Source of the DNA: Mansonella perstans
Lineage: Eukaryota > Nematoda > Chromadorea > Rhabditida > Onchocercidae
DNA: 64,000 bases
Direction of reading: 5' to 3'
Assembly (NCBI GenBank): GCA_037074765.1
Contig: JBAMDO010000049.1
Location: 124,001-188,000 of the forward strand
Positions 1-38,807 of the stretch are shown here, piece by piece. The notes below the pieces were generated by a model, which was given only the letters and a program-made list of their open reading frames with translations, had not been told where the DNA came from and ran no database searches. Numbering within the stretch: the first letter of the stretch is position 1; every line of letters begins with the position of its first letter. Position numbers and translations under genes: made by a program.

Positions 1-22110
<22,110 letters not shown>

Positions 22111-23249
22111 ATTGTTTTGGATGTAAATAATCTTATTTTAAATGCGGCGAGAATATGGGAAGCAATGGTTATATAAAAAATTAATGCTAAACAAACAAAA
22201 GTAATATATCAATTAATAACTGTGTATCTCATTGCTTGATTGCCATGTTTATCACTTTAATTTATTTTTCAATTTGCATGCTTCATCTATGATGAAATTA
22301 CTTGATTCTTCGGCATTTGGTAAGAAAATAAAATTATGCTGCTACTGTATTATCAGCATGAGCAACATGTTTGGGTTGACCGTTCGGTTGCTGCATGGAA
22401 CATAAAGTAGTACATATAATGAAGAATTTTGTGTCATGAATTTAATCAGGAAACGGTCTATAATATTTTATAGATGAAATGAAACGGCAAAATTCGAGAA
22501 TGAGAAAATCTGAATCATTTTGAAGGTTGAATTCTAGGAATACGAAATCCTGCTTGCAGTTAATAGCAAAATATACAATTTTCATTTCTGCTTTTCGATA
22601 ATATGTGGAAAACCACTGTTTTTAACTCTTTTACGATATGTTTCTGATATTTCTCTTACATGTTATTGTATTCTGCACAAATTGGAGATAATGCTGCATT
22701 GCTCTTAACCAAAGGAAGCCCGGTTAATTTATATCAGATTTGGGACTCATAACTGACAACAATTTAAAAGGAATTGACTTTCCCAACATGACAAGATGTG
22801 TCGGACAGGGTAGTTAGCCAAGATAGTACTATTGATGATCATGCGGTGTGTCAAGTTGAGGATATTGCTGCATTACACGCCGGATACAAAGGCTATATTA
22901 AATCTTATCGACAGCAGTTGAACTGCAGATGACTCGAAATTATAACAATATTCGAAAAATATAATCAGTAATGAATAACTTCGAAAAACAAGATAATTAC
23001 AATTCTTAAGCAAAAAAAAAACCCTATCAAAATACAAAACAGCCAATCCATCGGAGTCACATTAATGTGAAATAAACCCACAGTGATTTCTTACATTTCG
23101 GTCAAGTATAATTCTTAAACTGGAAATACCTGACTTGAATATCTTTTAAAGTCTGTGGGATAATCGTGTTCATCAAAATAATTAAAAGAAAACTAAAATA
23201 CCAAAAATTTCACAGAAGAAAGAAATGTGGGCAAATGATAATTCCTAAG
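22111..23249. other. 3' intergenic DNA between convergent dhc-1 and gos-28
   Basis: No coding exon is supported. It holds the 3' untranslated regions of two convergent genes. A plausible dhc-1 polyadenylation signal AATAAA lies at 22327-22332, about 220 bases after the stop. The rest is AT-rich and unremarkable. Confidence 0.6.
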
Positions 23250-25358
23250 TTACATGTGCACCACATATATATACATTAAAATTAGGCAAGCCGATATCAC
23301 TGTTGCCATTATCATTGAATCTCGTCGTTTTCTGGTTTGCATTTTCTGCATAATACTATTCAGCAGCGGATATTTTTCTGCAATATGATATGCTGAATAA
23401 TCGAGATAACAGAAAAACCTTCTTTATCATTATTATGTGAAATACATATGAAAAAATGTGCGCATGATTAACTAATACATAGGAGTCTAATCTGTCTGCT
23501 GGACAATCCTATCACTGAAAGTGAAATATTCAAATCAAATCCCTTGAACTAGAAAAACAGTAAAATGTAATGTTCTTTCACGTAAGATCATACTTAATAA
23601 ACGAAACCCTTAATAGAAACTTTCGATGAATATTATAATTAAAAAGCAGTGCCTTTACGAATAACTTGCGGAAAACCTACTGGCTAATGCATTTATTTTT
23701 TTACTAATGTCTCGCAGGTTCATCCGCTGTTTATGGACATGTTCTTTTGCCGATATTGCGATGCTGAAAGTGTTTTTAGTTAGCAAAAAATAAATAAAAC
23801 AAATCACGAAAATTTAAGGAAAGCAAGAACGATAAAAATGCTTAACGATAGGGAAAGTTATTGAATATGATTATCCCGATTCTATCCTTCACGTTTGAAG
23901 ATAAGATAATCATAATTTCCATATTTTACTGCTTGATTCTTGCAGAATTAGAGGCGAAAAAATCGAAAAATGAATAAACCACGAGTTACCTAATCTGTTC
24001 ATCCAAAAGACGATCGCAACTTGATATGTGTTCATTCTCTTTTAAATATATATCAGTTGCTTTTAAACGATTATTGAGATAAGGGCTATCGTTTGAGCCT
24101 CCGCTTAACAAGCTTTCCCTGAAAGAGTCATGAGACAATATTACTGCCGTCTACGGAAGTGAAGGAAACCTAGACAATATAGATATAGCATATTTGAAAA
24201 ACTAAAAGATGGGAAAGAAAACTGGGCATAGAAAACATCTCAAAAGAATAATCAAATAAAAGCTTGTAAAACGTAGTTACATTAACCTTTGCAAGTGATT
24301 TCTTATATTATCATGTGATCTGTTATATTCCGTACAGTAATCACGCAAAATTTCACGATGCCTTCTTAGCGTATGCTGTAAAGCTGGACTAGATGCCCAT
24401 GTAGTAGTTCTTGAATTTGCCTGACACCTTGTTATATATTCTGTCATCTGAAATTGCATTCTACGTGCTCATTTGAAAATTTCACATTGGAAAAACTATT
24501 TTTTCCTCAATCTCTAACGATAAATTTCACCAACACATAAAATAATGCCCTAAATGCACGCACTTAGTTGTTGGTAGCTTTTACGCTAAACATTTCATTT
24601 ACTTCAATACGAAAACAGAAAAATTTATGGAAATACTGCAAAAAATTATCCTCATAGTGCTAATCATCAGTAATGGAGACTCAAAAGGTTTAAGAGTTAA
24701 TCCTAATTTTTTTTATTATAGAAAAAAGGACGATGCTTACCTGATCGTCAACCTGCGTAAGCTTTGCAATCATGATTTCTATTTCTGCTGACAATGAATT
24801 GAATAATTCCTGCTTACTGCTTACAGTTGCTTTGTCATTCAACAGAGATTCAAATCGGCCTGCAACAACTGTGCCAAAAATAATATGAAGTTCTCTCATT
24901 CAACTTAAATTTGAATAACATACAAGAATGGAGTTTCCAACGATAGAACATTAAAAATCTACAGGCTTGTTACCGAAAGAAATAGATTTTGTAATATAAA
25001 GAACTTATTAGTAAAATATTTAATTGATAAATACTGTATGCAGCTTTACCTGACGTACCAGAGGCCAATTTGTTTAAATCTACTAATTTCGCATCGATCT
25101 GATTCTCAAGAGTACGAGCACGACGTCGGAGATCTAAAAACGATTTGTAATCGCATTATTATACGTTAGCTTGTATATAAATAATGCTATGCAAAACTAA
25201 GAGTTCAATTTTCGATAATAAATTATGACCGAAGCTTGGTACATTAGAAACAAACTTAAAATGAATCGAATCAAGCGAAAACTACTATGTTTACTCGCTT
25301 ATCTGGTTTTTTTGAGAATTAGGAAACAAAAACACTTACCGTCCCAAATTTCCACCAT
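23250..25358 (-). CDS. gos-28: GOS-28, Golgi SNAP receptor complex member 1
   Basis: Golgi Qb-SNARE used in ER-Golgi and intra-Golgi vesicle fusion. Six exons join in frame: MVEIWDDLRRRARTLENQ (start ATG 25356-25358, with an in-frame TAG just upstream; the exon break is after the sixth codon), GRFESLLNDKATVSS, MTEYITRCQANS...LQHTLRRHREILRDY, ESLLSGGSNDSPYLNNR, SIAISAKEHVHKQRMNLRDI and RKYPLLNSIMQKMQTRKRR. The product is about 244 residues, close to animal GOS28. Its order is also right: an N-terminal helical domain, a SNARE motif with the central glutamine in KQRMNL, and a C-terminal membrane anchor ending MYIYVVHM. It lies about 950 bases downstream of the CCCH gene on the same strand, so an SL-processed pair is possible but unproven. 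Confidence 0.93.
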
Positions 25359-26302
25359 GGCTTCCGCAGCAAAATCCTAAACTTCTGAGGTCAACGTTTC
25401 AAAACGGAATTACAACCTTTTTTATTGAAATAATACATTCGTGAACCGATTCTAATCTCTGATTTCATCAAATTTGTTAAATGATGGCGTTCCACGTCAA
25501 AAAAGTATGCAGAGTAGTAAATCTAACTAAAAATGCTGATAAAATGGATCAGAGATTCAAAAATAGCAGATTAAAAAGTAACAGACCTGCTTCAAACTTC
25601 CTGAAAAATCATGCCATGAAAGGGTTCACTTATACATATTACTTACATGTATATATCATATATTTTTTAATCCTGCAGTGGGCCTAACCAAGAGTGACAA
25701 ACATTTCCATAGAAGAGTTGAAAACCATCTTAAAAAATATGAAAACCCATTCCAGCGAGTCGACATGACAAATGAATAGAAGGTCCAAAACACTTCATTC
25801 ATCAATCAGATGTGCTCTGAGAAATTTACCTAGGATGGAACCAACGAATAGTAAATGCTTTAAATAGTGTTGATGCATGACAATATAGAAACGTGACACA
25901 GTTGCAGTTGCATTGCTTCAGTGACTGAAGTATTTAAGATTTAGATGGTCATTATCTATGAATTAAAGCAATAAGCAAACCAAACCAAGCAATTTACACA
26001 GCACAAAATAAAACATTTTCAGAGAAATGTAGAATAAAACAGTATTAATGTTTTGATCATGAAATATCTTCACCGAATCGCTTAACTGTTACTTGCAAGT
26101 CACATTCAAATGAATTGATTTCCTCGACTACAACAGAGCTGCCTAGATTCCTCCAACAGTACAGTGTATGCCGTTTTGTTATTATTACCACTGTCCTAAA
26201 ATGTGTTAATCAGTATAATTATATTTCGCAATTTTTTCTAATTTTCTATTTTTTTACAAATATTAAATATATTTTTATCATTATCCTAAGATGTTCCGTC
26301 TC
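25359..26302. other. spacer between the CCCH gene and gos-28
   Basis: No supported exon. This is the gos-28 upstream region and the 3' end of the CCCH gene. A small open frame on the + strand near 25481-25687 has no splice context or family resemblance. A further 3' exon of the CCCH gene is possible if the GT after LLQQM (near 26340) is used as a donor, but I could not pick one. Confidence 0.5.
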
Positions 26303-31019
<4,717 letters not shown>

Positions 31020-33602
31020 ATGCAATCACTTCATTTATCACTCATAGAGCACATGGATACGGATAGCCTCCCGTGTTATCGTTCCCAATTTGGTGCTACA
31101 AAGTTTTCACGTGTACGATGGCTTGACATTGGTGGACAGCAGAAGAAATTTCTAACTTCTGCGTACGATTGTCGCAATAAAGAAATAGCTTCATGGTCAT
31201 TTATCGAAGGTTAACAGCTCTCTTTTTTTATCAATTTCATTTATCTTTTATTTTGTATTTTATTGATATTTGAAGATAAAATATTCTTATATTTTACCAG
31301 TAAAGCCAAGTATCACTTGATATTATCACTTGATAAGTATCACTTGATATTATCACTTGACAAGTATCACTTGATATTATCACTTGATAAGTATCACTTG
31401 ATATTATCATTTGATATTGAAGACTCGACTTATGTTCCTTTATGATATCACCTATCTTCTTATTTCCTTTGCTATGATTGAGACACTTAACTTGCTGCTC
31501 TCTAAAATAAGTAAAATAAGTGAAAGAGCTAAGCTTTTAGATAGTACTTTTGAAAAAAGTTCATCATTATATCTTTAATTGGAAATAATAACTTGCAATA
31601 AAAGCTATTCTCAGACCAATCATTTTTTTTAATTTAAAATCAGTTTAGATGCTGAATTGACGGACGATTTGTTCTTATGTGAATGCAGATACATGATCGA
31701 TACAGACGTAAATGATTTGCTGTACGTAATATCCTTATTTTATAGATTTTAAGGATCAAAGTTTTACAGATTTTTCAAATATTCTTTTTTAGAATACTTC
31801 ATTGATCGTGAATCTTTTTTTTTTTTTGTTCGAATGCGTTGTATACAAGAATTGAAGTTAAACTTTTGTTGTAGGCTTTTTTAAATTATTAAATTGAGAA
31901 GCTAAACGAAATTTTACAGCTTATATGATAGAACGAGATTCGCAGCTGCAATGAATGATGGCTCAGTAAGATTATTGGAATACGATGAAGGTGTCATTAA
32001 ACCTATGAAGAAATATACCATTATGAATGATGGTTGCCCTTGTAACGCATTGTGTTATAACAATGGTAGGATCATCTGTGGTACTGAAGGTGGCAGTCTG
32101 ATAGGTATTGATTTGGAAGGCAACTCCAAGGAAGTTGTATCTTTGGTTTGTTCACTTTGAAGTTTTTTCTACAACACTGATAGGATTACGAAATGTTTGC
32201 TGTTAATACAACAAACCTGGATTATCATCCTCTAACTTTTTACTTGACGTAAAATTACGTTTTTCTTCTTGTTGTTAGTCTGACAAAAGCCTTACGTTTC
32301 CCTTCAAACCATAGAAGAACTTTCCCATGCAATTCATATCACGGGATTTCGAAATACAGAATGAAGCTGAAATTTCACATAGCATTAATATTATTCTCCA
32401 TACAGAATTTTACAGTTCTTTTGAACTTGGAAACCTGCTAATTTATATCGTCCTTTACCCAGCGATTATTGGTAATTGATGGTGATCGTATTTTGAACTG
32501 TCATGGTAATTTAAAACCTGAAACAAGTTATTAATTTAGAGTATGGCAAGCATAAGGTCTCTAACATCGGTCGCGCAGGATATTTTTGTATCAGCTCATC
32601 TAGATGGGCAGATCTGTTTATGGGATCTCAGAGGCGAGGCGGAATCATCTCGGCCTGTATTTTCCTGCAGAGTTACAGACTGTTTTCAAGGTACTACATC
32701 GCTTGCTACCCATCCAGCCGAACCTAATCTGGTCAGTTTTTCTGTTTTCACTCGATGATTTTGCATATTTTCGTTATATTTTTTAAAATTCAGTTAGCTA
32801 TAAACCATAGACATCTCTTCATGCTGTGAATACTTCATGTAGATAAATTTCTATAAGTTACAAGAATTACAGGTTGGTTTCGGTACCGAAGATGGTGGTA
32901 TTGGTTTTCTTGATACACGTCGAAGTAGCTGTTTGTTGAATGCTATTGCAGTTTCATTTCCGGTTGGCACAGTCTGGGAGGTTACATTTTTTTTTTTCAT
33001 TTTTCCATTTTTTTCGCTGTATGCTGTTCAAAATTTGAGAAAGTGCCTAGTGGGATGTGATATTAGCGGTGTGCATTTGCTTCCAATTGATCCATTTATT
33101 TCGGAAACGTTTATTTTGAAAATGTTTAAAATGTTTCAGGTAGCCTTCCATCCGGTTTATCCGTCAAATTTTTATTGCGCGACTGGTAAAGGTTATTTGC
33201 TGCATTTAAGTATCAAGGGTTCTGGTCTCTCCACGTAAGTTCAGTTGTTTTGCTTCGTGATAACAGTAGTGTCATATCTGAGGTTTGATGAATCACCAAC
33301 GGAAGGATTGAACTTAAGCCTTGCCGACAAGCTTCCCTTGTGGCTACGTTATTACATCAAATATATTATGTTTTTCTTTTATATTATTAAAAGTTAGTGC
33401 TTACAGTTCGATTTCAAATTTTAACAATCAATCACGAGCAAATCTATGGCTTTCACCATCAGTTCGTTCTGGGAATACAAATGTTGTTCCGCTTATTGAT
33501 TGTCTGACATCAGTAAGCACTTTTAGTGTGTCGACGAATGGAATTATCGCTTGTTCAGACAATCAGATGATTACTTATATTGACAACAAATATTTGACGT
33601 AA
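31020..33602 (+). CDS. npp-23: NUP43-type WD-repeat nucleoporin
   Basis: Probable orthologue of NUP43, a WD40 subunit of the Y-shaped NUP107-160 scaffold of the nuclear pore. Seven exons join in frame to about 360 residues, close to the family length. Markers are FSRVRWLDIG near the start, RFAAAMNDGSVRLLEYDEG, ICLWDLRGE (a WD-type end, near 32610), VGFGTEDGGIGFLDTRRSSC, and TVWEVAFHPVYPSNFYCATG (spanning 32967-33184), which corresponds to the MWEVHFHPSNP segment of vertebrate NUP43. The end, GIIACSDNQMITYIDNKYL, resembles that family's C-terminus. The start could be the ATG at 31020 or the in-frame ATG at 31053. Exon 2 must begin at 31653, because the earlier acceptor-like AG gives a stop. 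Intron 1 holds a 27-bp minisatellite. It converges on malectin. Confidence 0.82.
31308..31415 (+). repeat. 27-bp minisatellite, four copies
   Basis: Four tandem copies of a 27-base unit, AAGTATCACTTGATA followed by TTATCACTTGAT, with one or two changes (a C for T in copy 2, and an altered last copy). Each unit is itself two related TATCACTTGAT half-units. It lies in NUP43 intron 1. The open frame across it is only repeat translation. Confidence 0.92.
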
Positions 33603-35292
33603 TTCTTTAATCAATCATCTTGATCTGCTTGACTTTAGCAATTATTTAGTCCTTATCATGTCTGAGCAGAATTGTTGTTTCAGTTGTTAGTATGAATGTT
33701 GACATCGAAACAAAACAAAGATTTCTTTCTGTTGATTAGGAGGAATATCATCGAATTCAAACCATTTGAAATTTCCATCTTCCTCTATTGTCATATTGTT
33801 TTCCTGAAATCTTCATGTTTTGCCAAAAGCACGATGCAAAATACTGGATTTTTATGTCCAGAAAATAACTGTGATATTTTTATGTGGAACAGATCGACAC
33901 TTTTCCTTTAAAATAAACTAGTAAAATGTTTCAAGTAATTTCACAAAATCAACTTTTAAAGATTTAGTAACTTGTTCTGTGGTGAGATGATGACATCTGT
34001 AGTCTATTCCCAAAATAATAATCATTTTTATGTAAGACTCCACCTTGTATTTGAATTATAGCTAAAATTTAACCATCGGTTTTGAATAGCTAACTTTCAA
34101 ATTCATAGGAAACAATATGGTGAAAGTTTTCGAGCTTTCATGTCTAATGAAATAAATGATAACTTTACGGCAGGATTAAAAAAGCTATTCTGTTCTGTTG
34201 TGAATAATTATACTTCACTTGATTTTATCTATGTGAAGCTCTTTTTTTCCGTTTACAATATAGGGAAGAACAACAGTGGTGTGTGTGTATCCCAGAGAAT
34301 TGAAACGGGAAGTTAGATGCTGATTATATTTTCAATTGTATCATTCATTATCACCAACCGACATCTTAATGGTCTCTTCGCATATGTTTACTACTCGTAA
34401 AAAACTTTTCTGCAGTTCTAGCTATCTTTCACTCACTACAATAAATGTTTGTGAAGAGTATGAAAACAGTGTAAGATAGACAAATAAATTATAATAGAAT
34501 TATTATTCAAAATTTTATTAATAAAGATCGCATAAAATCAAAAAAAAAAAAAACAAAAAAAAAAAAAACTTACCGTGAGACAAAATTTTACATGTTTGGT
34601 AATATATGAAAGAAAGAAAAAAAAACACGAACAACGTTTTCCGCTTCATCATTTCTTCCAAAAAACAATAATGGTTCAAAAAAAAAAGAGAAGTCAGAAT
34701 TAAGCAATCTTATAACTCTGGTCAAAATCTTAAATACATGAAATTAACAACTTTTACAGGATTATAGAATTTATATGAACCAGTCCGATTAACAACAAAA
34801 AAGTTGGTTGTCATTAACAAAACCGAAAATTGTTTTGCCCGTAAAAAGTATTGCAAATCGGAAAAATACACCGACGTAAAGCAAGCAGATCGTAAAAGAA
34901 CACCGATTGAAAAAGTAGAAAAAAAAAAGATTCCTTGAATGATTATCACCGTGCGCTAAGAACTATGCGGTAAGAGATGAAATAACCAGCGAGCATCACA
35001 AGGTTACAATGACTTTGGATTTTTTCGTAAAATTCATCAAGCAAAAAGTCCACAACGAACGAATACTTTCCACATAAACATAAAACTATCACGAAATGCT
35101 TTTTACAATAAACATAAAATTGATGAAAGTACAGCAACTCTTATAATCTTTGATATCGAATGAATTCAGATCAAATGAATTAAATTATCTCAAAGAAAAC
35201 ACCGGATGAAGGGAAAGTACAGGAAATTTTTTCTGGAGATCTACAGCCTCATGAGAGTGAGAAAAGTAAGATGATAGAAAAAATGATTTTTG
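33603..35292. other. 3' intergenic DNA between convergent NUP43 and malectin genes
   Basis: No exon is supported. A possible NUP43 polyadenylation signal AATAAA is at 33912-33917. A-rich stretches near 34540-34567 and 34615-34690 are low complexity. Short open frames here lack splice context or family resemblance. Confidence 0.55.
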
Positions 35293-37852
35293 TTATAATT
35301 TACATAAACAGAACAAAACCGGAAAAAAACATGCGAAAGCTATGAGGAATGGGATAAACATATAGCTTGTATCTTGTTCAGCATAAGGATCTTCCACCAA
35401 GGGCTCATCTTCAAAGCGATTGGTCTCAATACGCGACTTGATGTCTGCTTCTTCATCAAATTCCTCTTCCTCTTCCTCCTCATTTATTTCCTCATCAAAT
35501 GATACATCTTGTAGAGGTGGAATATCCTTAAAAAGCTTAAAATTTATAGACTTGCAAAAACAAATTCTATTTAATTTTATATGGAGACTTCACATTCTCC
35601 TAGCTTTAGCAAATTAATCAAGACTAAATTTTAAATGAAATACCTTTTTAGGACCACGATAAATGTAAAACGCGTTTATTTTTGGATTATCCAGAGCACC
35701 CTGAAAAATAATATTGTTTCAACAATTTCAAATTCTTAATTAAGGTCTTTTATTAAAATTCTGTAAGCACTCATTGTGAGCACCACAAATAACAAAAATG
35801 GAGAAAAAAAGAATGCCTTGGCTAATGTGATTTTGATATATCCAGACGAATCACGTCGGTCTCCATATAACAAATCACCATTTTGAACCTGTGCAAATCT
35901 GATTTTATTAACTGCTTAATCTAATATAATTAACTTTTTAAACCTATACAAATGCAAAGGATATGGGAAGAATCCACGAAACTAGAGTGATTTAATCAAC
36001 ATGATATAAGCACCTTTTCAAATTTTTTAAACATAATGTTTAAGTTCCAATTCACAACAGCATCAGACAAATAGCTGAGGCATTTTTGGAAAACCGATTT
36101 TCTCATTCGAACGCTAAAAAGAATCCGTAATCAAAAGTGTTGAATCAGAAATGCTACGCTTGTATGTATATCTTATAAAATTAAAATCACAAAAATACTA
36201 TGCTTCGTTTTCAAATAAAAAAATTTAAATTAAAGAATTCATTTACATGAAACGTTAGCAGATGATCATAAGCAATTCCAGTCCCTTCTGCTTCCTTGAA
36301 TATATCTAACTCTGCGATCACTACTTCACCATTCAGTAAGACATCAAATACCTAGAAATAATGAAATGAAAAAGCATTTGATCATGAGCTGGATTTGCTC
36401 TTTTTAATCACTCCCAACAAACTTTTTAATCTAAGCTAATAAAAAGCAAAAATGTCCTTACCTTTTGTTGTGAAGACTGGAAATAAACTTCACAAAATTT
36501 GAGAACCAATGTGTATTCGCCATCATCCTTTGGTAATGGCACAGTGTAAGTGAAATCTTCTGTGTGATATCTGAAAATCTTTCAGCTTTATCAAACAGTT
36601 TAATAAGCAGTTTGTCAATAAATTTTATAAGCTTTGACATAACTATAGTTGAAGCTTTGAAATAATGAATGTAAGAATATATTTTTCCTAACAATAATAA
36701 AACTCAAAAAAGTAATAGTTAGCTTAATTCATAAAGTACTGCACTATTGCAGCTGAAACTATTAACGGAATTTTGCTCCCTTTTATTTGATCTAAGCGTA
36801 AACAGATGTGATCATTAATTCTCCATTAACCTACCAAGTTAATAAACTGAACGTTGTTTACCTGAAAATCTCATATCCCTCAATATTATTCAGTTGCTAT
36901 TATATGTATTAACCTCTCAGTCTGATAAAGAATAGCATCACGTGGATCGACCCTCATTATCGTTAGCCGACTGCCAAAATCAGATGCAACGCCAATGTGT
37001 AACGGATCAGCTTGATAATGAATACCATTAAGATCTGTATGTGCCAGTCCACCTAAATTTGAAGAATACTTTTTTAAAAAAAAAAAAAAAAGAATAGAAA
37101 AAAAAGTTCCATTCATTAATTTCTTATAATTTAATAGATTCATCCATGTGGAATAACTTCAAATTAGCAGTACTATTAAAGCAAATGTTAAAGAAAAAAT
37201 TGATTCTTTGCTTTATTTCAATTCATCGATCGACAAAGAAGTAAATAAATGGGAGTGCAACTAACATAATGAATGCGTAAGCAATATCATACTAATGAAT
37301 CAATTGCACAATTTTTCTAATAACAAGAAGTATGCAAAAGTAATTGAAAATTTTAAACATCTAAGTAGTAAACTTAGTATATATTACTAAATTAATCAAT
37401 CACAAACATTGATGAACAATCATTCTTTCTGTGAAAATTAAATTCAGTTTTAAATTTAGTCAATTCTTTAAGATTTCCAATCTTGGTTTCATTTATATTA
37501 TTGTTATTAAAAAAAAAAACTCGACATTTTACTTAGTAACAAAATGTATTTGCTACGCGACAAATATCTCTAACAATCAACAATTAGTCTAACAAACAAT
37601 TATGACATTTTCATCTTGATACTTAATGAATGATTAACTTAGTAACATTTCAAATTCTTTTACAGGATAGTATCTGCAACAAGTTTGGAAGGCTTTTCAG
37701 GTTTGACTTTCAGGCTTAACTGTGGTATATAAGAATAATAACTAACCGCAATTCACAGCATAATAAATATTATCACCGAGAAAAACATCCATTGCTAATG
37801 TAAAATGGAAGAATGATATAGCGAACCACTGTATTAAGCTCATCATACCCAT
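35293..37852 (-). CDS. MLEC: malectin, ER carbohydrate-binding membrane protein
   Basis: Type I ER membrane lectin that binds diglucosylated N-glycans and works with ribophorin I in glycoprotein quality control. The start ATG at 37850-37852 opens a signal peptide ([20 protein letters not shown]) and lies about 15 bases after a TTTCAG, a likely SL site. Next come [28 protein letters not shown] and [10 protein letters not shown], then [57 protein letters not shown] and [16 protein letters not shown]. These are the malectin domain in order. An acidic segment [13 protein letters not shown] follows, then a C-terminal membrane helix ending [11 protein letters not shown], nearly as in vertebrate malectin. 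The stop is 35293-35295. Two splicing oddities are a 19-base exon (36095-36113) and a GC donor at the exon ending ITLAK (near 35823). The gene is otherwise intact. Confidence 0.93.
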
Positions 37853-38108
37853 AATCTTTATTGAAACCTGAAATTTAATCACATTAAACTAATCAAAAGT
37901 TGATCTAAACAATCCAAGAAAAATTTCTCCAACTTAAACTCACAGCAACTCCTATACTAAATATCCACGACTGAACCGTGAAACACTGATAGGACTTTTG
38001 AAACGATGAAAGAATAGGAAAAAAGAGATTTAATCTTATCATTGCTCTAAATAAAGTATGAATAGATATGTGCACAGTTTCAAAAAAAAAAAAAAAAAGT
38101 ACTACGGT

Positions 38109-38807
38109 TGTCACCAGTTGTCAGTTATCAGTTGCCAGTTGTCACGAATTCACCTGCCTGAAATAGAGGAAAATATATCATCTAGGCAGTATGCACGCAT
38201 GCACTACAATATTATTTCATGCTTTTCAATGGGAATGTCTCAATCCTTATTTAGCCTAAGGATAACTTTTTCAACAAAGATTTCCAAAGTATCTTCATCA
38301 TCATTGTACTTGTCGTGAATTTTTCTTATGAGAGGTCGATATCGGCCAACAATATACCAGCGGATTCGTTGTAGGGCGTTGTATTGTGTAGGGTTTCGTA
38401 GCGCGATAGAACTCAATCTCAAACTCAAACTTGGGTAATTAAACCTTTATTAACAATATTAACAAACGCGAACGTGATTAAAACATTAACAAACGCGAAC
38501 GTGAATAAAACAAATGCGAACGTGGCTTAACCTTAACAAATGCGAACGTGGTTTAACGAGGAAGAATTGGATAAGGAGATAATAGAAGAAGTGAAGAGTT
38601 AAATGAATTTAGAAGATTGACCATCCTATATATATATATAATTTCAGATAAAGGAGGGAAAATAATTGAGGGAATCATTTATGGCGCGCAATAGAGGATT
38701 ACAATAGAATTTACCTGAATTCAAAAGATACAACTTTAGATCACAATCTTAGGATTGAATGCTTCATAATGTCATTAGTGGAAGTTTCGCGTTATAAATT
38801 CGCAACA
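38109..38807. mobile_element. candidate solo LTR of a retrotransposon
   Basis: The stretch begins TGTCACCAGTTGTCAG and ends TTCGCAACA, so it has the TGT...ACA termini of LTRs. It contains a TA-repeat (38629-38640), AATAAA-type signals and internal tandem repeats (38461-38550). There is no retroviral-type coding sequence next to it, so it would be a solo LTR. GTACT follows the right end, and GTACT also occurs five bases before the left end, so a target duplication is suggested but not exact. The element family is not identified. Confidence 0.4.
38461..38550 (+). repeat. four dispersed-tandem copies of a 16-bp unit
   Basis: The unit AACAAAYGCGAACGTG occurs at 38461, 38488, 38509 and 38535, with short AT-rich spacers. 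The GC-rich core CGAACGTG is unusual against its surroundings. The copies lie within the candidate LTR and could be a regulatory repeat of it. Confidence 0.8.

Noticed and set aside
31263..31445. 60-residue frame of repeated KYHLILSLD
   Set aside because: Pure translation of the 27-bp minisatellite in an intron.
31641..31652. AATCAG as NUP43 exon 2 acceptor
   Set aside because: It gives an immediate in-frame stop; the following TTTAG keeps the frame.
38240..38428. 62-residue minus-strand frame with protein-like composition
   Set aside because: It lies inside the candidate LTR, starts on a non-ATG codon and has no homologue I recognise.
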